A stretch of 64,000 nucleotides of DNA, taken from the NCBI GenBank assembly GCA_002368545.1, contig MTSC01000017.1, positions 248,001 through 312,000 on the forward strand. The letters are read 5' to 3'. This document shows, one piece after another, positions 30,372 through 39,786 of the stretch. The number at the start of each line of letters is the position of its first letter. Within the stretch, counting starts at the first letter, position 1. The stretch is from Ramichloridium luteum (Eukaryota > Ascomycota > Dothideomycetes > Mycosphaerellales > Dissoconiaceae). The translations under genes and the position numbers were made by a program. The notes beneath the pieces were generated by a model, which saw only the letters and a program-made list of their open reading frames with translations, ran no database searches and was not told where the DNA came from.

Positions 30372-30645
30372 GATCACCCGTCACTTTCCAAAGCTGATAT
30401 AGCCATTGTTGGAAGTACAGAGAGGAGCATCACAATTATATACATCCCAAGAGCGCATGTTTGCGTTGTGTTTGTGTCGCGGCATCACGCAAACGGAGTT
30501 GCAAGTAGTAAGCAGGGTATGTATAGTGGCATGAGCATGCTGCAAACGTCCATACCTGCATTCCTTGTTTTCTCTTCGTGTCACCACACACACCGACACA
30601 ACCATGGCTTACTTCCAAAATTACCTCACAAACGCCTCACAACCC

Positions 30646-31948
30646 TCACGGCAGGATCTTCACCTCCGTCTTGAGGCCGACCTTGTTCAGTCGTTCGAGA
30701 TAGGGAGAGCCCAGGGTGGCCGGCGTGACCATGCCACCACCCAGCTCGTGCGCCAGAGTCTTGTCGCGCGACAGCGTGATCGCCGCCTCGGCGAGGAAGA
30801 CGCCCGTCAGGTCGTACATGCTACCCTCCCATCGCATGCGACCCATGGCGCGCTTGGGGTCGTTCGGGTCTGACACGTCGGCGTTGGCGATGGCGCGCCA
30901 TTCGCAGCGGTCGCGTTTGGTTTGTCTGTGTCATGTCGGTCAGTATCGACCGTAAGATGCATCAGTCGCAGCGAACATACTCCTTGGTGGGGCCATCGCC
31001 CGGCTGATACACAAATCTCTTCAGGAGCCAGCGAAATGGCGGGAAGATCAGGAGGGAAATGCCGAAGGTCAGCGCCAGATGGACGATGAAACCCTGGACA
31101 GTGTTCTTGGCCGTCATGTATGGGCTGAATTGAAACTTCGGCCCATAGTGCTTCCCGCCCTGGTACAGCGACCACGAGCGATTGACGATCGGCGCATCCG
31201 TCGTGCCAGAAATACTGTCGGTCAGCAGTCCCAGATCCGGATCCGTACGCAGGCCCGTCAGGCGCTCCCAGAGGGTCGGCCCCCGAACAGCCTTCGGACC
31301 GGGCACCGTGGCGAGCGAGAACGGCCGCATCGCGCGCAGCACCTGGAAGACGTTGTACGTGTCGAAGAGCGTGAGCACCGTCGCCAATGTGCCTCCGCTC
31401 GCGGCCGACTTGAGCTCGTGCAGCGAGATGACTAGCTCGCGCGTGCCGACCTTCAACGCCTCGCGCACGCTCGTCACCAGCATCCACGCCGTAAGATCCG
31501 GCGGCGCGCTCTCGACACCGCACTGCGGGATCATGATCGCACCGGTGCGCTTCGCGGTGGCGTCGTATTGCTTGACCATGTCGTACACCCACGGCACCTC
31601 ACCCGTGCAGTCGAGGTAGTGTGTGCCGGTCTCCGCGCACGCAGCGACAGCTGCCGTGCCGTAGGCATGGAAGGGGCCAACTGTCGTGATGAGGACCTGG
31701 GTCTTTTGGGCCAAAGCAGTGAGGTCGGCTTTCTTGAGCTGCGCAACTTCAATGGCGGGCTGGGTGCGATCTGGGAATTGTTCTTTCAGCTCGGCAGCAA
31801 AGGCCTTGAGCTTACTTTGAGATCGGCCCGCGAGCGCCCATTGGAAGTCCGTCGGGAAGTTCTTGGCGATGTGCTCCGCAGTGTATTTACCTGTGTAGCC
31901 AGTTGCGCCAAAGACGATGCATTCGTACTGACGCTTCGATTGAGGCAT
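30646..31948 (-). CDS. Saccharopine dehydrogenase-like oxidoreductase (SCCPDH family)
   Basis: Two exons on the minus strand are inferred, 30981-31948 and 30646-30925, with a 55-bp intron (GTATGT...ACACAG, phase 2), giving 415 aa. The N-terminus has a Rossmann NAD(P)-binding motif, IVFGATGYTGKYTAEHIAKN, followed by WALAGRSQSKLKAF. HYLDCTGEVPWVYDMVKQYD and the block IPQCGVESAPPDLTAWML are hallmarks of the SCCPDH-like family. A hydrophobic segment (FIVHLALTFGISLLIFPPF) near residue 295 may anchor or peripherally attach the protein to a membrane. The C-terminal exon carries the conserved MRWEGSMYDLTG and GGGMVTPATLG. True saccharopine dehydrogenase activity is not implied; animal SCCPDH is linked to lipid droplets. 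The in-frame stop within the intron supports splicing. Confidence 0.9.
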
Positions 31949-33150
31949 CTTGTCCTTACTTCCAGCAATTTTGGTGGAGGAGCGGGGGTCAACGAGTTGT
32001 AAACTGCTCCTGACGAAGGCTTCGAGAATATAGCAGCATTGGACGGGCCATATTCTAGATTCGGCCCGGGCGCCGAGCTGTCAGTCTAGCCGTGTCATGA
32101 CGGCTGCAGGTGTCACCGCTGAGCTCAGCACCCACAGCAACCGAACAGATGGATGCATGTGATTGGCGATTCTGTGCAATCTTAGGGTTATCCTTTAGGG
32201 TTATCCCTGCACGCCCTTCATTCGTCCTGTAAACATTGGTGTATTGTCTGTTTGGGCATGATGCGTTTGGTATACCAGAACATTTTCCTTGTGTTAGACT
32301 GTAACATCCAACAAATATTTACAGGCGTCGCTATACTGGCCTTCTGGCGACTGGGAGATGTAGATTTTATTAGGAAAGGAAATGGCATTCGGAAGCCAGT
32401 GAGTGTCGTAAATATGCGCAGCTTTCACCGCTACATAAACTTAGATAACACAATAAACTTAACAAATGTCAGTGTTCAAATAAGGCCAGGACGAGGTAGG
32501 CTATTTATGGTGAGTAAGATCACCGGAGTTGCATTTTGGAACGACCACTCTTATGTCTATAACCTGATGCTGTTGGGGTTGCTCCGCACCAACTGCTCTG
32601 GGATTGCCAGCCTGTCGCGCCAGGGCCCGCAACGAGACCATTTCGTGTACCTGGCTATGTAGATCGAGCGGATCCATTACGTAGTCATGAACCATGACCT
32701 CAATGTAGGCAATGATCTCTGCGGTGGCCAGAATAATCTAACGGGTCATACGCGGATTAGACTACCAGGTCTGCGGCGGCAAGACCGTGCCATCGTGGGT
32801 GCTCGAGAATTGCATTTCAGCAATGTCAGAGAGCGTGAGAACGATTCTAACCACGGGCTATTGTATGCATACACGATGAATGGAAAAGTAAATTACATCG
32901 ACGTGCAGGACGTGGTGCACGTATGTAGTTTCTATAACAATGCGATGGTCGGGCGTGTCGGGTCAACCTGACCGAGCTTACATAATGGAAGCCTATCCAG
33001 GTGTGGTGGTGGGATTTCGCGAGGCGGGTGTAGCCGCTGCCAAGATGCGCCAGAAGTTTGCACACACGAGGTAAACCTCATTTTGGGGCACACTTGCTTT
33101 GGAATTGAAATCACCAGAAACACATCTCGTCACCACACAATACCGCCAAA
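31949..33150. other. Intergenic region between divergent SCCPDH-like and eL43 genes
   Basis: This 1.2-kb stretch has promoter regions at both ends and no recognisable gene between. It contains a telomere-like repeat pair at 32182-32207, described separately. Confidence 0.45.
32182..32207 (+). promoter_or_regulatory. Telomere-like (telo-box) direct repeat
   Basis: The 13-mer TTAGGGTTATCC(T/C) occurs twice in direct tandem, about 235 bp upstream of the SCCPDH-like start. TTAGGG is the telomere unit of most filamentous fungi, and single or double copies in promoters are bound by Tbf1-type Myb proteins in other fungi. A second site of this kind lies at 52211-52227. Confidence 0.45.
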
Positions 33151-33649
33151 ATGACGAAGCGCACGAAGAAGGTCGGAATCACCGGTAAATACGGTACTCG
33201 GTATGCACAGCCCACGAAGACGGTCAATTGAAGGAGCTCGAATCAGCCTTTGAAGAGATGGAAGTCTGGCATCGGACGCAAAAGGATCTTTCGGCTTTCG
33301 GCTTTGGAGCATTGGCGGTCAATAGGTTGAGCCTGGATATATGCTGATTGTGTTGAATAGTTACGGTGCCTCCCTCCGTAAGCAGGTCAAGAAGATCGAA
33401 ATCTCGCAGCACGCCCGCTACACCTGCTCGTTCTGCGGCAAGGTCACCGTCAAGCGCCAGGCTGTTGGCATCTGGGACTGCAAGTCGTGTGGAAAGACTG
33501 TCGCTGGTGGTGCATACACTCTGTCGTAAGTTGCACCCGGCTGCCAAGCTGCCCTGGGATCTATCACTCACACTTCCGCCCTCAGGACTCCGGCCGCCGT
33601 TGCCACCCGGTCAACCATCCGACGACTGCGCGAGATTGCTGAGGTTTAG
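33151..33649 (+). CDS. RPL43: 60S ribosomal protein eL43 (L37a)
   Basis: Three exons are inferred: 33151-33200, 33361-33525 and 33586-33649 (introns of 160 and 60 bp), giving exactly 92 aa, the usual length. The sequence starts MTKRTKKVGITGKYGTRYG and continues ASLRKQVKKIEISQHARYTC. It has a C4 zinc ribbon: C-SF-C (CSFCGKVTVKRQ) and C-KS-C (CKSCGKTVAGGAY). It ends STIRRLREIAEV. The protein sits near the E site of the large subunit. Both splice junctions fall inside codons (CG|T and TC|G), and the joined protein is colinear with the family without gaps. An intron after about codon 17 is common for this gene. Confidence 0.97.
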
Positions 33650-34245
33650 TCGGGAATTTTGACGAGCATTGGGAGGGAACCCCGGAGTTTTCATGGTCTC
33701 TTACTACAGATATGAAGTGAGAGTCGGTTTGCTAGCGATCTGAATGAATTGAAAGTTCAAACCACCCCGCGCAACGACCGGCGGCAGAACCAAAGTGTCT
33801 TATGGATGAATACTCCATGCGTGATGATATGCTGTCATGGTACGTGAACAGCCTGTGAAACAAATTGATAACACTGCGTCTTGCAGGCGAAATATGTCGA
33901 GAAGAATTTTTCGCTCACGCCGCCAATGCATTCGGTCTCCTAAGCACCGCAACACGTCTTGTTGCACTGGGCTCCAGACGACTGAGCTCAATCTATGACT
34001 GGACATGGAGGATAAAAGAACCAATCGTTATACGCAAGCTCTTCCCACTGGGATGGCTGTTCTCCACGACACGTGATGAACTTCACGTGTGGCGCACAGA
34101 CCGCATGACCGAAGCGGACCCTACAAATAGTCCAGCGCCTCAAAGCACACTTCACTCCGCATCCCACACTTCGCGATACGATAACAGAGATCCATGTTGA
34201 CTTCGCAATCCCCGTCGTTCAAGTCCACTTCTACCTTCCCGGCAC
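33650..34245. other. Intergenic region
   Basis: 3' flank of RPL43 and promoter of the RING-PHD gene. No gene is seen. Confidence 0.4.
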
Positions 34246-36281
34246 ATGGCGGACACATGTATCGTTTGCCTCGGTGACCTTCGCGTCTCAGCTTCCGAAG
34301 ATCCCCCTCCGGAAGTACCCGCCGCGGCAGCCGAGGGACGCAACAAGAAATGGTACGTCGTTGATCACACTCTCAAGCTTTTTGAGCTCCCAATTGCACG
34401 GAAATGAGTCCATACTGGAGGCCTTACGGCGTACTGCTCCGCGCCTATCTTGGTGGCGATCTTCCTTCTTGACCGGCTTGAATACTCTCAATTCTGAAGG
34501 CTCGCCGCATCAGCATGGAAGGTGAGGTCATCCCTGGTGTCGCAGCATGTTGCTCAGACAGCTGGAGGCCTTCAGTATGCATGCAGTCTGTTCGGTTACT
34601 AACTCGCTCTAGTAGCATTCAAACCGACGAGGAGGCGATCGCCCACTTACTGCCCTGCAAACACGACCTACACAACGCCTGTTTGAAGCCATGGGTAGAA
34701 CGCGCCAACAGTTGTCCTATATGCCGTACCGTGTTCAACGAAGTTCAGCTCAGTCATGTGGTCGGTGGACCTGTCATCGACAGTTATGCCGTTCAAGATA
34801 AGGTCCAGGAAGCAGAAATTGACCCAAACATGGTTGTTGAAGATGAGCTGTTTGCCGTCGAGACCTGGGATCCCTGTGTCGTGTGCGGCACAGCCAGCGA
34901 TGGGCACGGCGTGATGTATTGTGACGGTTGCAATCGCTTGGTTCACAACTTTTGTGCGGGGTTTGACGACGCGCCGGACATCTGGTATTGTGAAACCTGC
35001 CTCGTCGACCTGGAGAACGACACGAATCTCCCCGGCATGGCATCTGCTCTCCGAAGGCAGCCTGGTCAACGCCGTCGCCGGGCCCGGGCTACCGCAGGAC
35101 CCCGCCGTGTGCAGAATGATGCAACGTGGGCACGTGTTTGGCAAGAAGTCTCTCGCCAAATTGATCTTGATCTTGACTTTCCATTCGATGAGGAGCCTGT
35201 TGATCAACGAACCGAAGAGCAACGCCGTGAATTCAGGCGGTGGCAGCGACGTTTCGAAGTCGCCAACCGACATAGCGCCACAAACCGGTTACGAGACATT
35301 GCGCGCTTGAACCCCGCCCCGCAAACCCAGCCAGAGCCAGGGTCGCAGGAAGAACTACGCGCGTGGAATGCTTTCGATAAAGCGCGCGAATCTCAGGAAG
35401 CTCCCCCATCCGTCCGCCGACGCAAGCGGAAGGCAACCGACTCTCCTGCCTCCCCCCGAGAACCGGGGGCGACGGCATCGGCATCACACCAACCCATTCT
35501 GAAACGACCACGTCTAAGGCGACCAACGGCCTTTTCTGAACAAGCAGAATCATCCGCAGCTGCTGCGCGGAGGGCAGCTGATGAGCCGACTTTCCTGTCT
35601 TCGCTCTTGCGTGAGGTGGAAAGCAAACCAATGTCAGCGGCTTCGCCTACAGCCTCGGAGCATGTTCTGGGACCGTTTTCGCCCCATAACTCCTCGCCTG
35701 TGCGGTCTCCGTCATCATCCGAGCCCGGGACTCCGCGAGCTGCCACGCCTCCCCCAAACCGACCATCTTCACCCCCGCTATCGTCGACCATTATGCCTGC
35801 GCTTTCCCCCATTTCAGCAACATTCTCGCCCTTCTCACCAACTAGCATCCCCAATAATAATCGCACCGAGCTACATCACCGAGGTCGCCACCGTCGTGCA
35901 AGGGACGTTCGCGTTGATAACGAGGACCCTCTGAACGAGATTGAACGAGATCGGGAACGCGAACAACGCGAAACCGCCCCCCGAGATCGTGCCTCATCTG
36001 CATCTCCTTCGCGTACCTTATCGTACTCGGCAAAGCAAGAGATGCAGCGAATGGTTAAGCATGCGCTGGGGTCGCGATACCAGAATAAAGAGATCACCAA
36101 AGACGAATACACGGACATTAACAAAGATGTTTCCCGAAAGCTGTACGGCATGGTGGTGGATGCGTCTGCATTGGCCGATCAAGCAGAACGCGAGAAATGG
36201 CAGCGGGTTGCAGACGAAGAAGTAAGCAAAGCGATATTGGCGCTGTCGGCTGCAAAAACGAGCAGCGATTCGGATGTGTGA
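34246..36281 (+). CDS. RING-H2 and PHD finger protein (PHRF1-like, putative E3 ubiquitin ligase)
   Basis: Two exons are inferred, 34246-34352 and 34613-36281 (260-bp intron GTACGT...CTCTAG with a TACTAAC branch site), giving 591 aa. The RING-H2 finger is split by the intron: CIVC at residues 5-8 in exon 1, then LPCKHDLHNACLKPWVE and SCPICR at ~48-73 in exon 2. A PHD finger follows at ~118-160 (CVVCG...MYCDGCNRLVHNFC...WYCETC). The middle is disordered, rich in Ser, Pro and basic residues. The C-terminal block YSAKQEMQRMVKHALGSRYQ, followed by NKEITKDEYTDINKDVSRKL, resembles the C-terminal helical domain of PHRF1 and of a RING-PHD protein in fission yeast. A nuclear role coupled to RNA polymerase II is inferred. 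The intron is longer than its neighbours, and a middle exon cannot be excluded, but this model keeps the frame and completes the RING. Confidence 0.82.
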
Positions 36282-36686
36282 TGCTGGAAGCGGTGCTTTT
36301 GATGAAGGTCTAATGTTTGCATGTGGGCGGCTTTTGTAACAGATACGACTTGATGACCTGTCCTTTTGAGATACCCCGTAGTCACCGGCATTATGCGCCA
36401 TGAGCGCCATGAATACTGCCCATTGTTGACTATTCTTCATCTCCACCCGATATTCCCGTTTGGTGAGTACGTCGTCATTGCGCGAATGGGCCACCATGCC
36501 AGAGAAAGCTTGGCCATGTCCGAATCAGGAATGGTGGAATTCTGCAGCGTGGCTGAGCTGCTCTTCTGTTCCGAGCCGCTGGGACGGTGACGGAAAATTA
36601 CACTCCAAGTATTTTTATTCAGATATAGTGACCAGCCGTTGGGAGCCGTTTGCCATTCTTTATCCTGTGTCAGATAACCTACAAGC
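36282..36686. other. Intergenic region
   Basis: 3' flank of the RING-PHD gene and short promoter of the D-amino-acid oxidase gene. No further gene is seen. Confidence 0.4.
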
Positions 36687-37950
36687 ATGGCGGAGCCGCG
36701 GCATGTTGTTATTCTCGGGTGCGCCGCGGTTGCCTTACACCAAGGAAACGTTTTTCGGCAGTGCTGATGAATGTGTGTCTCCAGGGCCGGGGTCATCGGC
36801 CTCACCACCGCGGTGGAGCTTGCGAAGAGCGGGTATCGTGTAACGGTCATCGCCGCGCATGTCCCTGGAGATGCCGACCCGGAGTACACCTCACCATGGG
36901 CCGGTGCGCATTGGCGGACGCATGCCTCGGAGCACGAACCCCAGCTCTGCGACTGGGACCTGCAAACATACGACTTCTGGTGCGAGCTAGCTCGACGTGA
37001 GGACGAGGAGCCACGTCTGCCCAAATCTGGGGTCAAGGCAAGCCACATTGAAGCCACCGAGGCTGCTTGACATACAACGGCTGATCATGCGATACTTTTA
37101 GATGCTGGAGTCTTACCATCTCTGGGAGGCAACTCCGGCAGAGACTCTCTGGTGGGCGCCTTACGTCAAGGGCTTCCAGCAGCTATCGACCTTCTCCGAG
37201 CCTATCCGTTCGATCAACCGCCGCATGCCATCTGACCGTCCGCCAATTACCGAAGGTGCTGTCTGTCGTGCCATAGCGCTCGATGCCCCGCAATACCTCT
37301 GGTACTTGCGGGACCTGGCTGTAGCGAATGGAGTGTTGTTGTTCAAATCGAGATTACCGACCGACGGGGGCCTAGAGAAGGCGCTGATCACCGCCGAAGG
37401 CATCTGCAAAGTGATCGACAGGGGCACCGTCGATTGTTTCGTCAACGCGACGGGCCTAGGTGCCTTGAAGCTGTGCGGCGACAAAGCTGTGTATCCAGTT
37501 TGTGGCCAGACGGTACTTGTCAAGGGCGAGGCTCGCGCCTTGCGAACCTTTTACCCTTCCAGTGCTGGCAGTGATCTGTCGTATTGCATTCCGCGCCCAG
37601 GGTCCGGCACTACCATCCTTGGAGGAACAAAAGAGGTTAATGTGTGGCGCTTTGCGCCAGATGATGCTGTCACCCAGCGGATCTTGGAGAATGCTAGCTA
37701 CATGGTACCGGAATTGCTCACAGCTCCAGGTGGTACATTCGAAGTCATCAGCGCCCAATGCGGCTTGCGGCCAGCTCGGCGTGGAGGGCCTCGGACTGAT
37801 CGGCAACGTGTGGCAGGTCGGACTGTGGTTCACTCTTACGGCCATGCCGGCGCAGGCTATCAGAACTCAATCGGAGCCGCGCTATCCACGATAGCTCAAG
37901 TCGATGAAATATGCCGGCTTGGCGCGTATGGAGGAGGCGCAAGGCTGTGA
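36687..37950 (+). CDS. D-amino-acid oxidase with C-terminal ARL (peroxisomal)
   Basis: Three exons are inferred: 36687-36718, 36785-37031 and 37102-37950 (introns of 66 and 70 bp), giving 375 aa. The enzyme oxidises D-amino acids to 2-oxo acids, ammonia and H2O2 using FAD. The first junction completes the FAD-binding motif VVILGAGVIGLTTAVELAKSG. DAO-type blocks follow: SPWAGAHWR, then the second-half FVNATGLGALKLCGD with PVCGQTVLVKG, YCIPRPGSGTTILGGTKE, and AQCGLRPARRGGPRTD. The signature VVHSYGHAGAGYQNSIGAA lies near the C-terminus. The protein ends Gly-Ala-Arg-Leu; ARL fits the PTS1 consensus, as in known fungal DAOs, which are peroxisomal. An in-frame stop in each intron supports the model. 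Substrate preference (neutral versus acidic) cannot be read. Confidence 0.92.
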
Positions 37951-38283
37951 AGGAGTCTTGCCCACGAGCTTGTCATCATCGACGGGCCATCTCCTTAGGC
38001 ATCAAACCGATGGGATGGTACGTAGAAGGAAAGAGATTAATAAGTGGTTATTTTCAGTGTCCGGCGGTTTGGACGTAAGGAAGTCGTAATTTGCTTGCCC
38101 AATTGGGTGCCTAGGTGCCCCGTGCGCGGCTTCGGCTGCCAGGATTCGAGGCACCGTGTCCAAGGAAAAACGGTCCTCCGGCGATAGTCATCAGCGCCAT
38201 GTATCGTCAAGCGTCGTAGTTGCCGGAGAGCAAGTGTGGTGTCTCGGCCACCCTCACAGGATGTGAGGCTGATGCTGCGGCGA
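37951..38283. other. 3' region between convergent DAO and MED22 genes
   Basis: The two flanking genes are convergent, so this region carries only their 3' ends. No gene is seen. Confidence 0.4.
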
Positions 38284-38844
38284 TCAGGTTGCTGCTGCCA
38301 GGCCGTTATTCTGGCTTTTCAATAGTTCTTCTACGATGCGCGCCACAGCTCTGGCGGTGTCGTCCGAGCTCTGCTGAAGCTCGGTGTCGCCCAGTGTCTC
38401 GAGCTGTCCAAACAACCAGATCTCTTGGAGTTGTCTGATGAGGGTCTGAAGTGCCTCAGCCGCCTTGATCTACATGCCGCCAACGGGGTATTAGTGGGCT
38501 ACTCCATCTGTTTGAGCTACGTTCAGCCTTACCAGCCCTGCTGTGGAGACCTGCAATTGATGCTGGGCGATTGCAGTCGATGCTCGGTCTGTATTGTCGC
38601 TGCTGGTGTCGTCGCTGGAGGAAGTCTGCGAATGTGAGCGCTCATGACCGTATGCTTTGAGATCGCACCGGTGACCCACCACGGTGGCTGCCACGATGTC
38701 TTCAAATCGCAAGATCAGTTCTTTACGTATCTTGGTAATCCTGGCTAGTGAGCACCGTCAGGATGGGTTCGCATGTCGTGCATGAACGCTGCGGGTGTGC
38801 TCACCATGGATGGCCTTTGTGTTGCGTAACGACGCGTCAGCCAT
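38284..38844 (-). CDS. MED22: Mediator complex subunit 22 (Med22/Srb6)
   Basis: Three exons on the minus strand are inferred: 38805-38844, 38533-38744 and 38284-38469 (introns of 60 and 63 bp), giving 145 aa. The product is a small helical subunit of the Mediator head module, which bridges activators and RNA polymerase II. The recognisable parts are the first helix region ITKIRKELILRFEDIVAAT, then a Ser/Asp-rich loop, and the third-exon block ALQTLIRQLQEIWLFGQLET followed by LGDTE. The LIRxLxExWLFG(Q/P)L pattern and the closing acidic helix (ARAVARIVEELLKSQ) are typical of fungal Med22. Splice sites GTGAGC...CTAG and GTAAGG...GTAG keep the frame, and the exon 1 ATG is followed by a normal-looking N-terminus (MADASLRNTKAIH). 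The exact first-intron acceptor is the least certain point. Confidence 0.78.
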
Positions 38845-39786
38845 GGTGTTCGATCTCTCGTACCGACAGAGTTTCCAGTATAGATGAACCACACGATTGC
38901 CGGGTTTGCCAGGTGTCTGCCGGATAAGATGGCTTTGCACTCGGCACTCAGACTGGGAAAACGCCCCGTTGAGTCGGATCCGGCTTCGAGAGAGGCCTCG
39001 GAGAAATCGCCGAACGAGTGAAAGGCTGTGGCGCAGTAGCCTGCCAGAGGGTGAGTCCTTGCAGTGAACGGACTGACAGGGCTTAGCTCGTCCTTACAAG
39101 GTCAAGTGAATGTTGGAAAACAGTCGACCGTTGTAGGAAATTATTAAACACCATGCGAAAGAGGTGATTTTAGCTTATTATTCATTGACGGCCCGGGCGT
39201 TCTAGCGCCATCCAATGGGCGGTGGCTCTGGCAAGCCTGCACGTTACAGTTGACATCTTTTTGGGCCACCCTCCTTGATCTGCCTCTGTTCGACAGTACG
39301 AACGCCCGGCCGGCGTCTACAGAACACCTAGTGTCTGCGCATCAGACGCGTTTCATCTCGTATAATATACGGTAGACATCTGATTGTATGCGCAGCCGCG
39401 GATCGCCCGTGGAGACGGCCTTGCACGTTGCGGCCATGGTAGCCCGGCGCACTACCCAATCAGTCGAGGCGGTCCCGCCAAGATTGAGAAGCAATGTCTT
39501 TGACAGGTGCCGGGGTTGCTCTGATATTAGAGATGCGCTCATCGAGATCAACACGGGCCGTTCGGGGGCGGAGTCACTGAGGTTCTTCTTTTAAACATTG
39601 AGCCTGTATCGGTACAAGCATCATGCACCTGTAACGGTCGAAAAGCACTATACACTTGCACAGCTTGATCAATGCTGTAGCTATTCATGTCGACCAAGAC
39701 GAAATACTTATGGTCGGCGATAGTCGTGATACCACTGGAATGAAGTTCATGCATCACTCGCCTCTTCGCCTGATTGGATCGACAGC
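38845..39786. other. Intergenic region
   Basis: MED22 promoter at the left, amidase promoter at the right. A 70-codon minus-strand frame at 39342-39554 has no supporting evidence. Confidence 0.4.

Noticed and set aside
34515..34612. Alternative start of the RING-PHD protein at ATG 34515
   Set aside because: It would lose the first two RING zinc ligands; splicing 34352 to 34613 restores a complete RING-H2 in frame.
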